A DNA stretch of 64,000 nt from Halichondria panicea (lineage: Eukaryota; Porifera; Demospongiae; Suberitida; Halichondriidae): the NCBI RefSeq assembly GCF_963675165.1, contig NC_087387.1, positions 5,172,990 through 5,236,989 of the forward strand, written 5' to 3'. A model generated the notes under the pieces. The model saw only the letters and a program-made list of their open reading frames with translations, was not told the origin of the DNA and did not search any database. Below are positions 54,533 to 64,000 of the stretch, piece by piece (position 1 is the stretch's first letter; each line of letters begins with the position of its first letter). A program made the position numbers and the translations under genes.

Positions 54533-57500
54533 TCACCGAATTGGTATGCTTGCCGGCTGTGCAGGTAGTTCCTCTGTGTCGGGAACTGATTCCGGATACG
54601 CCTCTTCTTGACTTGGTGTGCAGTCTCCTTCTTGAAGAGGCATTTCCATGGTCTCAGGGGCATCTAGGATATGCCTTCGGTTCCGTTCGAATGTACCGCG
54701 TTCTGTTTCAACTTGGTACCGCCGGGGACCCACTAATCCAGAGCATACTGCAGGTGTCCACTTGCTTTGCCCCGGTAGCTTCATTCGCACAGCATCTCCA
54801 CCTCTTAGTGGTTTCAGTACCTTTCCTTGATGATCATAGTATTTTCTTTGTTTGGCTTTTTGCTTGTTGATATCATCCGCATCCTGGGTTGTTGAGTACT
54901 TTGGTTTGAGTAAACTTCCCGTCATTGGAAGTCTTGTCCGACACCGTCTACCCAGGAAGCGTTGAGCGGGGCTTGTTGTCATTCCCTCTGAAGGTGTATT
55001 TCTCCAATCTAGCAAAGCTAGAAATTCCAATTTGCGTGATTCTCGACATTTCTTAAAGAGGCGTTTCACTGTTTTAACGGCATTCTCGGCCTTGCCGTTT
55101 GACTGTGGGTATCGGGGTGATGATGTGATGTGCTCAAAATTCCACTGCTTTGAGAATTTTGCAAACTCTTCGGATGCAAATTGGGGTCCGTTGTCCGAGA
55201 TCACAATGTCAGGTACCCCATACCTAGCAAACATTGACTTTAGAGCCTTTGTGACATCGCCTGATGTGGTTTTGTTGAGATTCTCTACCTCAATGTAGTT
55301 GCTGAAGTAATCAGTGACCACGAGTAGCGTGCGTCCATTCAGTTTGCAGAGATCTGCCCCAACCTTGTTCCAGGGTCTGGCGGCAAACTGGTGTTGGGCA
55401 AGTGGTTCTTGGCTCTGCTCAGGTCGGTATGATAGGCAGATATCGCATTTGGATATATATTCCTTCAGTTCCGTGCTCATTCGAGGCCAGTACATGCATT
55501 CTCTTGCCCTACGAAGACAACCGTCAATGCCAATGTGCGTCTCATGGACGACTTCCATCATTTTCTTTCTCAAGGGGCGAGGTATGACTAACTGTGTGCC
55601 CTTGAAAACTAGTTCGTCTTGTACCGTGAGTTCGTCACGTATGTCGAAATAGGGGTGGACCAATTCTGTAACTTCGGACTTGGAGTCTGGCCAGCCTTGT
55701 CGGATGGTGCTACTAAGCGCTTGGCTTACATGGTCTTGTCCGGCCACTTGTTTTAGCTCTTGTAGTTGGTCTTCTGGAATAGCCAATGTCATGGTGTGAT
55801 CAACTTCTTCCAGAGACAGAACAAAATCACTTGTGTTCATCGTCGGAAGGAATGCTCTGCTCAGTGTGTCAGCAAGGAACATATCTGGCCCTTTCTTGTA
55901 TATCACCTTCAGATTGAAGTTCTGCAGTCTGAGCAGCATTCTCTGCAGCCGATTCGGTGCTTTGTTGAGGGGTTTGAGTGCAATTGGCACTAGCGGCTGG
56001 TGATCAGTTTCCACAGTCACGGCTTCTCGCCCATAGACGTAATACTCAAAATGCTCACATGCAAATACAATGGCCAACAGCTCCTTCTCGATTTGGGCAT
56101 AGCGGGTTTCTGCCTCTGTAAGAGCCCGTGAGGCATAGGCCACGGGTTGTCCATTCTGCATAAGTGCTGCGCCTAACCCAAACTGTGAGGCGTCACACTG
56201 GAGGGTGACTTCTTCTTTCACATTGTAGTATCTCAACACCGGCGTCTTTGTGACATTTTTCTTAATTGTCTCGAATGCTTCCTGTTGAGTAGGTCCCCAG
56301 TTCCAAACTGTTTCTTTTTGGGTGAGTTCTCTCAGAGGCTTCGTGACATCGCTGAGGTGAGGCATGAATTTGCTGAGATATTGTACAAACCCTAACAGTC
56401 GCTGTACTGCTGCAACATCTTCGGGTGTCGGCATATCCCGGACTGCCTGAACTTTGTGTGGATCCACTTGGAGCCCTTGGGCGGTGGCTACGTGTCCAAT
56501 GAAGGGTACTTTGGGAAGTCTCAGTCGGATCTTACTCGCATTCAGCTTTAAGTAGCGTTCCTTGCATCGTTCCAGAAAAGCCATCAGGTTCTGATCGTGA
56601 TCTGCAGTTGCCTGTTCTTCAGTACGGCCAAATCCCACTACAATGAAGTCATCAGCTATGACTTCAATTCCTTTGAGGCCCTCAATCACCTCATGCATCT
56701 TCCGCTGGAATACCTCGGGTGCTGAAGAAATTCCAAATGGCGAACGTTTCCATCGGTATCGGCCAAATGGGGTGTTGAAGGTAGTAAGTCGGGACGAGTC
56801 TTCATCCAATGGGATGTGCCAGAATCCATTTCTGACATCCAAAATGGAGAAACACTTTGCTCCATATAAGCGTGTTGCAATTTCCTCAATTGTTGGTAGG
56901 GGGTAATGTTCTCTTTGGACTGCTTTGTTTAATTCTTTGGGATCCAAACAAATACGCAATTTTCCGTCCTTTTTGGGGACTACTACTACAGAGCTTACCC
57001 ATGGGGTTGGTTCAGTTACTGAGGTGAGTATGTCTTGGTTCTCGAGGTCTTCGAGGGTCGACTTCAGACGGTCTCGAAGTGCCACAGGCACCTTTCTGGG
57101 TGGATGTTGGACTGGTGCCTGTTGTGGGTCAATCCGTATGTGGTACTCTCCTTCAAGGCAACCAACTCCTTCCTTAAACACTTGGGGGTACAGTTCGATC
57201 AGTTCCGTTTGTGTAACAGGTTGTTTTCCAGTGCTTACTGCATATACCGAGGCTCCACCCGTATCTGGTTTGTTCAATGAATCATTGTCTAGGTACGTAA
57301 CCACGTTCATACCTATGCACGCTTTCCGTCCCAGGAGTGGTCGCATCTGGATTCCATCTACCAGCTTACAGTCTATACGGTGTTTCGCTTTTCCCCTCCG
57401 AACACTAAGGATTATCTTTCCCACCACTGGAAGAGTCGAACCGCCATAGGCGACTATCTTGCCCGTGGTTTTCGTGATGTTCTTTAGGTATGGGTCTTTA

Positions 57501-58435
57501 GCGGCTTTCTTGTACACGTCCACTGGTATTACATTGCACTGAGCTCCTGTGTCAGCTTGAAACCGCATGAAGTTTCCACTCTCCAGTTTTAGTGTTATGA
57601 GCTGTGAGTCGTCGGGATCGTGTGCTAGAGCACTTGTGTGGTAAACTTCGTCTTCACTGTCTTGTTCTTCCACTTGTTTGATCGAGGCTGACTGACCCTT
57701 CTGGCGACACTTCACGGCAAAATGGTTTAGTTTGTGGCATTTGTTGCAGGTCTTGCCAAATGCTGGGCATGATTCTTTTGTACGGAATGCGTGTTTTCGG
57801 CCACACATCCAACATTCCTTCACCTTTCGTCGATCCTCTTCCGTAGTTTTTCTGACTGAGTGTATTGCCATCTCTTGAGGTTCTACTAGCTTCAGTTGTT
57901 GTGATGTACTTTCTGCTGCTCGGCAAATTTCATCAGTTTTTTGTAAAATGAGATTCGACTCTCGCAGTAGTCTCTCACGCACCTTGGCATCTCGTATGCC
58001 AAAAACCAAACGGTCTCTAAGTATTTCGTTTGGTGTTATTGTACCAAATCCACACTCAGCTGACAACTTCCTCAATGCTGTCCGGTAGTGATCGTATGCT
58101 TCTGTGGCTTCTTGTGTTCTGCGGTTAAACTTATACCGCTCGAATGGTATGTTCTTTCTTGGTTCGCAGTATGCCTGGAATTTCTCTAACACTCGGTTTA
58201 TGAGTGTTGAATCACCAGCAGTGTCCCAAGTGAACGTCGAGTAGACCTCTCGTGCTTCCTCGCCAATCACTGTCAACAGCGTAGCCACCTGGACTGACTC
58301 ATCTTTGGTGTTCAATGTCGTGGCTATAGAGTAGTTGCTCCAGGCTGCCTTGAATCTTCTCCACCTCTCTCCGGCTTGTGCATCGTGTATTTCCAATGCT
58401 GTGGGTGGTGGTAGCATGTAGCCACCAGCAGCCAT
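54533..58435 (-). CDS. Gag-Pol polyprotein of the Gypsy element (1300 aa)
   Basis: One open frame from ATG 58435. In order: capsid-like Gag (about 1-200), zinc knuckles (CWMCGRKHAFRTKESC, CNKCHKLNHFAVKC; about 210-250), aspartic protease (FQADTGAQCNVIP; about 293), reverse transcriptase (LRICLDPKELNKA, FGISSAPEVFQRKM, VIADDFIVVG with the DD pair; about 440-640), RNase H (LQCDASQFGLGAAL, VETDHQPL; about 740-860), integrase with HHCC zinc finger (HETHIG, CDICLSYRP) and DDE core (GADLCKL, ISDNGPQF, NGKAENAV; about 1000-1150), then a chromatin-facing C-terminal tail. Gag and Pol are fused without frameshift. All catalytic residues I looked for are present, so the element may be autonomous. No envelope frame. 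Confidence 0.95.
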   Translation of the reverse strand: MAAGGYMLPPPTALEIHDAQAGERWRRFKAAWSNYSIATTLNTKDESVQVATLLTVIGEEAREVYSTFTWDTAGDSTLINRVLEKFQAYCEPRKNIPFERYKFNRRTQEATEAYDHYRTALRKLSAECGFGTITPNEILRDRLVFGIRDAKVRERLLRESNLILQKTDEICRAAESTSQQLKLVEPQEMAIHSVRKTTEEDRRKVKECWMCGRKHAFRTKESCPAFGKTCNKCHKLNHFAVKCRQKGQSASIKQVEEQDSEDEVYHTSALAHDPDDSQLITLKLESGNFMRFQADTGAQCNVIPVDVYKKAAKDPYLKNITKTTGKIVAYGGSTLPVVGKIILSVRRGKAKHRIDCKLVDGIQMRPLLGRKACIGMNVVTYLDNDSLNKPDTGGASVYAVSTGKQPVTQTELIELYPQVFKEGVGCLEGEYHIRIDPQQAPVQHPPRKVPVALRDRLKSTLEDLENQDILTSVTEPTPWVSSVVVVPKKDGKLRICLDPKELNKAVQREHYPLPTIEEIATRLYGAKCFSILDVRNGFWHIPLDEDSSRLTTFNTPFGRYRWKRSPFGISSAPEVFQRKMHEVIEGLKGIEVIADDFIVVGFGRTEEQATADHDQNLMAFLERCKERYLKLNASKIRLRLPKVPFIGHVATAQGLQVDPHKVQAVRDMPTPEDVAAVQRLLGFVQYLSKFMPHLSDVTKPLRELTQKETVWNWGPTQQEAFETIKKNVTKTPVLRYYNVKEEVTLQCDASQFGLGAALMQNGQPVAYASRALTEAETRYAQIEKELLAIVFACEHFEYYVYGREAVTVETDHQPLVPIALKPLNKAPNRLQRMLLRLQNFNLKVIYKKGPDMFLADTLSRAFLPTMNTSDFVLSLEEVDHTMTLAIPEDQLQELKQVAGQDHVSQALSSTIRQGWPDSKSEVTELVHPYFDIRDELTVQDELVFKGTQLVIPRPLRKKMMEVVHETHIGIDGCLRRARECMYWPRMSTELKEYISKCDICLSYRPEQSQEPLAQHQFAARPWNKVGADLCKLNGRTLLVVTDYFSNYIEVENLNKTTSGDVTKALKSMFARYGVPDIVISDNGPQFASEEFAKFSKQWNFEHITSSPRYPQSNGKAENAVKTVKRLFKKCRESRKLEFLALLDWRNTPSEGMTTSPAQRFLGRRCRTRLPMTGSLLKPKYSTTQDADDINKQKAKQRKYYDHQGKVLKPLRGGDAVRMKLPGQSKWTPAVCSGLVGPRRYQVETERGTFERNRRHILDAPETMEMPLQEGDCTPSQEEAYPESVPDTEELPAQPASIPIR

Positions 58436-58500
58436 TGTCACTCTTCGTATTTGGTGTCTATGGCTAGGGCTGTCGTCTACACTGTTTCTTGGACCTCCTT

Positions 58501-58520
58501 GAATCCCACCGCTGCCACCA
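58501..58520 (-). other. primer-binding site, tRNA-Leu type
   Basis: Just inside the 5' LTR; the plus strand reads GAATCCCACCGCTGCCACCA, the 3' end of animal tRNA-Leu with CCA. This fixes the priming tRNA and the element's orientation. Confidence 0.85.
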
Positions 58521-58643
58521 TGTAACGTTAGTATGCTATCTCAGGCTACTCAAGATCAAGTAGACTTAACTGCCATAGAACACGAGGACTGGTCCCCAGA
58601 CCAGTCTATATATAGATCTCACAAATCATAAGATAACGTCACA
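58521..58643 (-). repeat. 5' LTR of the Gypsy element, 123 bp
   Basis: Twin of 54168-54290 with no difference seen. The adjacent exon remnant GCTACAAA and donor GTAAGC follow at 58644. Confidence 0.93.
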
Positions 58644-59624
58644 GCTACAAAGTAAGCACTTTGCATGTTGTTAATTGCCCTTATTATTTTGTATGTAGTT
58701 GATTGTTGTAATAATTATGTCCTATTTATGTATGCAGTAGACCCGTTATCTTTTCCTTCGCAAGGTTTGCCTATTAAACAGTAAAGAGAGACACTGCATG
58801 AAGTCACTAATGAGCAGCTTGACACAACAGTAGAAGAAACACACCTCTCTGAAATGTCGTCACAATCTGATAGCACCCATAACGACTATCTTGAGGAGCA
58901 AGGCCTCTCATCTGGACAGCAATGTGACGTGAGGAGTTGTGCATTCGTACCCGGCACTCAGACTGATGATCATGATGTCATGAACGCTCCTAAGGACTCT
59001 AACACAACAAAAACCCCCGAAGAAGTACCTATAATTTGAGTAAGTTGAATACTGTAGCTGTCTCTTGATGTCCATTAGCTACCACTTTTGCGTCACCATG
59101 AAAGATACTCCACAAACATTACATGGTAGCTGCATGCATTCCCTTTCTTATTGCCTTCGAGTGGATAGTACAACAAACCTGCATGTTAAGTTCGATAATA
59201 ATTATTAGTGAATACATCCACATGTCAATTAAAACTCAAGTGCATGTTTGAAGGCTTATTGGTGCATATACATTTGTACGGCACACAGCGGCACAACATA
59301 CTATACGTGCTTGCGCCACCTTTCGTTGTGTCATGTGTTTGTTGTTACTTTTTACAGGCCTGACCATTGAACCACTAAAAGGAGAAGCTAAAGTCACTGA
59401 TGACCATGCAGCTTAACACAAGAGTAAAAGAATTAGACCTTCCTAAATTATCTTCATATTTCGACAACATCCATGACGGCTATCTTGAGAAGCTGGGCCT
59501 GTCATCTGGACAGCAAACTGACGTGAGAGATCGCACATTCGTACATGGTACTCACGCTGGAATGTTGCGGGCTCTGAAATACTAGCTGGACAGAGTTTTT
59601 GCAGAGGGCACGTTCAGAGCTCTG

Positions 59625-59680
59625 TTGCCTCGAACCAGGCCACTTTAGAAGACGCTTTTCCCTGCGGCCTGGGTAGGCAA
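59625..59680. mobile_element. 56-bp foldback inserted in the Death-domain exon
   Basis: Begins TTGCCTCGAACCAGGCC, ends GGCCTGGGTAGGCAA. Exact duplications AGAGCTCTG at 59616-59624 and 59681-59689. Removing the element plus one duplication restores the Death-fold frame, so borders are certain. The ends differ at base 2 (TTG, not TAG) from the main family. Confidence 0.88.
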
Positions 59681-59806
59681 AGAGCTCTGCTACTCATCTT
59701 ACTCTCCCTGGACAAAGGAGACGTTGCTATCAAGGTGGCCCAGTACTTGTCAGACAAAGGTGAGTTCCATCCATACAGTGCATGCACAGTCTTAGTCTTA
59801 GTGATA

Positions 59807-59963
59807 CCGTACAGGTAATTTCGTATGCATCGCCCAATTAAATTACTTTGTATTTTAAATATTCGTATATACCAGGATAGTTACTATTGCGGTAGTAGTT
59901 TTAATGCTCTACTGACAATACGAACATTTTTTTACCATACGAAAATAACCCGCTATATATACA
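59807..59963. mobile_element. worn copy of the CCGTATAGCGGG MITE
   Basis: GGTAATTTCGTA near the left and TACGAAAATAACCCGCTATA near the right correspond to the ends of the 32590 element. Ends are degraded. Confidence 0.55.
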
Positions 59964-60091
59964 GTATATAGATGCAAAAATAATAGGCTACTAGATTTAA
60001 ACTAACATATTTGTGAAAGTGACATTTTGAATCTTGCTCATGAAGCTCTTATATATAGACAAGTGGTACGTCACATGAGAGAGGCCTCTAT
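59964..60091. other. short spacer
   Basis: AT-rich; nothing recognised. Confidence 0.4.
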
Positions 60092-62466
60092 CAGGGGCAG
60101 ATCCAGGATTCTTGATAGGGAGGAGCTAAAAATCTTTTAACTCACGTACAATGTGTTTCCTGCATGACTCATCAATAATTGTTCATGCTCAGTAATAAAC
60201 TGGGTGTGGCCATGATAATGTAACCGTAGCTACGTGCTATCCAGTGCATGCAGTGTGTTGATAGCAGTCGAACGGCCAAGGCAGTTTTTTAATTAAAAAC
60301 AGGAAGTGCTTCCTGTCACTCAATCTGGCTTGTGGTTTTGAGCTTGTAAACTTGCAATGACTTCTACCTACTATATTATATTTGCACATACTATTTATGC
60401 CAATATCATATGCTATTCATATTCTATAGAATGTGTGCTTTTTAAAGAGTCTAAAATGATAGCTACACAGTCATCTATCAGCACACAGTTGGCATTGTTT
60501 GATGGTTACTAACATTTTGTGGTTTTGACCTACCTCCACACTAAGCGTTATAAAATCAGTTCCCAATATGCTATTGACTGGAGACTTGGAATATCATTAG
60601 TTTAATAGCTAAGCATGAAACTGATCGAACGTTGTGCTGTTTTACAGACAGTATTTATTATAGAGCCTACCCATAATTGCTCACTATAAGTGGGTAATTT
60701 GACACACAACTCAATGCTTGTTGGCCAAACAACAATATGTAAGGTGCATATGATACATTTCAACAAACACAGAAGGTAATAAGAATAAATGTTTGTCTAG
60801 AAGTAGTGTTGGAGTCTCACAGCGGTGATGTCCTGTCATTCAGAGGCTTGATATCACCTACAATGTATAAAAGCGAGAATTGAATATAACTGTGATAATA
60901 CACACTGTGTTTTTTACCCTCCTAACCATCAACATACTGAACGGCTTGAAAGAAATTTATCTATAATTATGTGCTTGACTCCAAACCCTGAAAGTATTAA
61001 TCATGCAACGTGAAGAAAGCAACACATTCATTTGTATATATATATTCATATTGTATATACTTCAGCCGCTTTTGTGACTCGAGAATGATTCTTTTATTAA
61101 TTCTTTGACAGGTTAGCCTCTTTTTTGGACAGATTCAACAGAAGCCCCAGGCAGCATAAGTAATACAATAGACTACATGTAGTCAAGCTGCATGTTGCAG
61201 TGAGATGTATACCTATATCAAGAAACTATGGATTTATGAAATCTTTTCCCCACAAAAGTGTGTTTGGATACTTCTAGTTAATTTACACGGGGCACAGCGA
61301 ACAGTAGACTCTCGTTAATCTGGCCGCCCTTGGGACAATGCAGCTTCACCGGAATAGCGAGGTGGCTGTATTTCAGAAAATAACCACGGCTAAAAAAACG
61401 ACCCTACCTCGAATCTAAAGACAAATTTTGCGGTATCAGTATACTCTATATACTTAAGTGTAATCCAATTTTATCTTCTATACCAAAACGTCATATCCGG
61501 CCATAATAAAATACCTAGTTTGGGGAAGCCAGTAACTGGCCAGTATATAAGGAATAGCGAGTGGCCGCATTTCAGGGCGAGTGTTGTCCAGTAAACATCT
61601 ATATATAGCCAGCAATCTGTGCCAAACCAAATGACCGGTATATCGAGGTGGCCGTACATCAGACAGCCAGAGTCTATACAGTAAATACGGGACAGAATTT
61701 GGACTCTAATACACCATGATACCTTTTTGTGACTTGTCCAGATACTGGAAGAGAGTGAGCACAATGGGTATCCTCAGTGTATGTTCACAAGAAAATAGCG
61801 AATATCTTCAGTGGTGATTGACATCAACGCTGAGGACATTGAACAATTGTATCACTGAAGCAAATGAAACCATGTATAAACTATTATACACAATTCATGG
61901 TATATACATGACAGTCACTGTGCAGGTTTTATGCAGTCAGCCCAGTCAACCACACACTAATTAATGCTGTTTTATGACCACTCATAACTTTTAATTCATG
62001 CATGGAAACAGGATGAATATAAATCTAAAACAAGTAAGAAGCTTACTTTTACAGTACTCATTGATCAGATCTGCTTCATATGCTTGGGAACTGAAAATAT
62101 AACGCTGGTAGCTACCGCACTAAAATGTAGTTGTCTTCTTTGACACTGTGTAGTGTGGCTTCTGTAAGAGCATTTGCCTCGAGTGATGCCTCAAACTGTA
62201 GCTCTTGTGATGGATACGATAGTCACAGTTCCTCTAGAATATTCTCTTCTGCACAATGCAGTACTGAAGTCAACCCTCTTTCTCGAACTAACTCAACCAA
62301 TGATGTAATGCATAATGCATACTTAAATAAGTGTACGGCATTTACATTGAACTTCCGGGTCTTGGCCGTTCGACTGATAGCTAGCTCTAGATTCTATTCT
62401 TCAGGCTTGTCATCAAGGCCAGGGGGGTGCTCAAGCCCCCAAAGCTCCCCACTGGATCCGCTACTG
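60092..62466. mobile_element. about 2.4-kb hAT-like element remnant
   Basis: Left end CAGGGGCAGATCCAGGATTC, right end the complement of CAGTAGCGGATCCAGTGGGG; CAGGGGCGGATCCAG is a typical hAT terminus. Subterminal inverted motifs GTCGAACGGCCAAG (60267) and CTTGGCCGTTCGAC (62362) support the pairing. Only TCTAT is shared by the flanks, so the 8-bp duplication is not intact. A minus-strand frame near 62130-62330 (ELQFEASLEANALTEATLHS) may be a relic of coding DNA. The interior is otherwise non-coding and holds a pogo-like MITE. Confidence 0.55.
61302..61683. mobile_element. pogo/Tigger-like MITE, second copy
   Basis: CAGTAGACTCTCGTTAATCT at the left; right end worn (CCAGAGTCTATACAGTA). Internal tracts GGCCGTAC, ACGTCATATCCGGCC and TGTAATCCAATTTTAT match the 43480 element. 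Confidence 0.75.
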
Positions 62467-62894
62467 TCTATATAGTATGCTTTTAAAATACACAATTAAT
62501 AATACTATTACAGTATAATATTATACTGACCTCCAATTGATGGCAGATGTCACATGACTTAAGAAATACCTACTACCATCCTAAATTTTCCTGCGTTACC
62601 TTGAAGCACCCAGATTTCTCCCCAGCTGAATTAATAATGGACAAAGAATTGCTTCAGCCTTGTCATTTGGATTTGTTTTGTACTGAGTTTGGTCTGCATG
62701 AGTTTGAATGTCGTTTGTGTAACTGTTTTTGTACTGAACTTGAGTTTTTTTGTGTAACTATTTTTATACTGACATAAGTTTTCTGTACTTTGCAGTATAG
62801 TTATTGTTGGCATTGGTTGTCAATGAAATAATAATAACTATGTAGATCGTTTTTGGACTATAGACCTCTGCGACCATGTCCGTGTCTATGTCCG
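62467..62894. other. intergenic, nothing recognised
   Basis: AT-rich; short frames only. The repeated TTTGTACTGA/TTTTTGTGTAACTG units at 62676-62775 are a weak internal repeat. Confidence 0.45.
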
Positions 62895-62984
62895 GTGTCC
62901 GTGTCCGTGTCCGTGTCCGTGTCCGTGTCCGTGTCCGTGTCCGTGTCCGTGTCCGTGTCCGTGTCCGTGTCCGTGTCCGTGTCC
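62895..62984. repeat. hexamer array (GTGTCC) x 15
   Basis: Fifteen perfect head-to-tail GTGTCC units, with degenerate units just before. Open frames of alternating D-T or R-T on the minus strand come only from this repeat. Not a telomere motif of animals (TTAGGG) and not a CRISPR array. Confidence 0.95.
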
Positions 62985-63066
62985 TGCTTTTCCATGCACC
63001 CACCATGATCTAAACAAAGCTGCATGGGAGAATCCCTTGCTTGCATATAATTATATTGGACTGTGT

Positions 63067-63177
63067 CAGAGGAGGTACGACAGGCGTGGTGCAGCTCAAG
63101 CAATTAGCCTCAATTCAGCTATAACACAGGGCGTGGGCGGATAATTAGTATTCACTGTGCCTGTCGTACCTCCTCTG
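63067..63177. mobile_element. 111-bp foldback element, 9-bp target duplication
   Basis: Perfect 19-base inverted ends CAGAGGAGGTACGACAGGC. Exact duplications GGACTGTGT at 63058-63066 and 63178-63186. Inside lies TTAGCCTCAATTCAGC, a piece of the TAGCC family. Different ends, same duplication length. Confidence 0.85.
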
Positions 63178-63186
63178 GGACTGTGT

Positions 63187-64000
63187 ACCATTATGTAAGT
63201 AAACAAAGCTGGGAGGGGGAAGTCTCTTGCTTGCTTCACCACACATATAGCAATATGCGAGTTGTTAAGGGCACCAAAAAGCATGGAAACAAGCGAGCGG
63301 GAGAAAACTATGTGTCAATCTGTCACAACGTTGTAGACAACAGTGTAGACACTGTATTTATTTATATAGAAGATACATTCACCCGTACATGTGTTAATCA
63401 TTATAGACACCTATATTGCTGTACAAGATCATTCTGTTAATAAAATTGCTTACAAAGGTGCATATACAAACTGTTCTGTATTATGTCGTGGACCTCCAAC
63501 AAAGCTTTATCAATTTCATTCCGCATGCATGCATGCACGTAAAACCAGGAGCAAATTGCATGTGCTGTCCCAGTGTGTATATGGCTCTATATCATTGCAT
63601 AAAAACCACCTTGTCATTAACGTGGAAAATATTAATAGGCCAGTAGCTTTAAGAATATACATTATGCACGTGAATGATGTTGTGACAGATTGACCATGCA
63701 TAGATACTATTAGTAAAACCAGTAGGTTTTACCATAGATAGAGTAGAAGAGGGATTGGAAACGGAAGTACCCTCGAAGTATACCATCCGTGTATCTCTGC
63801 GGTTTTAATCGAGGCTTACTTTTTAACACGAGGGCTAAACATGAATAATTCATGAGAATTGTTTTGCTCTCTGTAAGAAGTCCACGAGCAGTTCTGCTGC
63901 TAAACATCAACTTTCTCTAATACTTGAGGCCATTTGGGACACAGGACACTATTTAGGTACAAAGCCTTAGCTATATCAAAGGCACTATAGGAACACAAGC
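63187..64000. other. right edge, nothing assigned
   Basis: Open frames on both strands (for example 63183-63440 and 63391-63693) have no recognisable domain or splice pattern. TGCATGCATGCA occurs at about 63524. No transposon ends seen. Confidence 0.45.

Larger units (their letters stand above)
54168..58643 (-). mobile_element. complete Ty3/Gypsy LTR retrotransposon
   Basis: 4476 bp, minus strand, with identical 123-bp LTRs, a 5-bp target duplication GCTAC (54163-54167, 58644-58648), a primer-binding site, a polypurine tract and one long open frame. Nothing is broken. Identical LTRs mean a very recent insertion. It landed in an exon of the Death-domain gene, six bases from a splice donor. 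Confidence 0.95.
53442..59770 (+). pseudogene. Death-domain gene broken by two transposon insertions
   Basis: Possible first exon 53442-53496 (MDIDLDDNLVSTETSTFEG). An exon about 54010-54167 continues after the Gypsy element at 58649-58652 (GCTACAAA then GTAAGC): ATDEDLNALKEDM, STAATDISKLTSQKQQLQ. Exon about 58754-59038 encodes NDYLEEQGLSSGQQCDVRSC and a stop. Exon about 59360-59770 encodes KLSSYFDNIHDGYLEKLGLS, GMLRALKY, a TAG stop, and after removal of the 56-bp foldback FRALLLILLSLDKGDVAIKV then AQYLSDK up to GTGAGT. The pattern is a Death-fold. The two YLE.LGLSSGQQ exons look like a domain duplication. Death domains assemble apoptosis and immunity complexes. Independent lesions (TAG, two insertions) show it is dead or dying. 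Confidence 0.65.

Noticed and set aside
54529-57449. Plus-strand frames of 60-174 codons over the Gypsy element
   Set aside because: They are antisense shadows of the Gag-Pol frame on the minus strand.
62895-62984. CRISPR-like or telomere-like array
   Set aside because: Units are contiguous hexamers without spacers, and the motif is not TTAGGG; the DNA is eukaryotic.
62764-63103. Minus-strand frames rich in Arg-Thr or Asp-Thr dipeptides
   Set aside because: They come only from the GTGTCC hexamer array; no other coding signal is present.
1-64000. Bacterial or viral origin of part of the window
   Set aside because: Spliced animal genes occur throughout, and the only retroelement coding regions are LTR retrotransposons without an envelope frame.

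Overview
This is eukaryotic, metazoan DNA, most like a demosponge of the Amphimedon type. The reasons are spliced genes with GT-AG introns (some only 46-52 bases long), AT-rich intergenic DNA full of TATAATTATA-like tracts, animal orthologues (WDR37, NCAPG2, a COX7A-like subunit), Death-domain/caspase-like genes, lineage-expanded membrane-protein families and dense short inverted-repeat transposons. The species assignment is inference. Two 200-base runs of N (4566-4765, 25412-25611) are assembly gaps.

Layout. 1-2486: the last seven exons of WDR37. 2767-5500: a segment present twice, with a kinase fragment in front of it and different transposon insertions in each copy. 5569-11699: two tandem genes, each encoding a protein kinase, a coiled coil and a Kelch domain; a Kelch-only fragment lies at 44063-44754. 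12477-13084: a 65-residue two-exon COX7A-like gene. 13680-14603: an unassigned multi-pass membrane protein. 15870-16498: a secreted Kunitz protein. 19160-34107 and 42851-44062: a five-helix membrane-protein family with two intact members (21183, 33196) and at least six broken ones. 22640-24038: a damaged type II membrane protein with a cysteine-rich ectodomain, partly duplicated at 46270-46835. 35252-37370: a headless and tailless NCAPG2 fragment next to a decayed Ty3/Gypsy element. 39990-42650 and 47619-50036: two copies of a gene encoding a Death domain and a caspase-like domain that lacks both catalytic residues. 53442-59760: a third, broken Death-domain gene, split by a complete young Ty3/Gypsy element (54168-58643) and again by a 56-base foldback. 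59770-64000: a hAT-like element, a pogo-like MITE, a 15-unit hexamer array and another foldback.

The most notable pattern is a set of very short, often perfectly palindromic elements (59, 99, 105, 109, 111 bp, and longer 587 and 1309 bp forms). Each is flanked by an exact 9-bp (once 10-bp) target duplication, most begin 5'-TAG, and one sits in a coding exon. The 1309-bp form carries exon-like gene DNA, as Pack-MULEs do. Two insertions can be polarised because the duplicated segment keeps the empty site. A second unexplained pattern is a recurrent 4-bp TGCA insertion after CA, which separates paralogous copies at six or more sites and breaks reading frames. Coordinates of splice junctions, target duplications and repeat arms were read by eye; homology calls rest on recognised motifs, not on searches.
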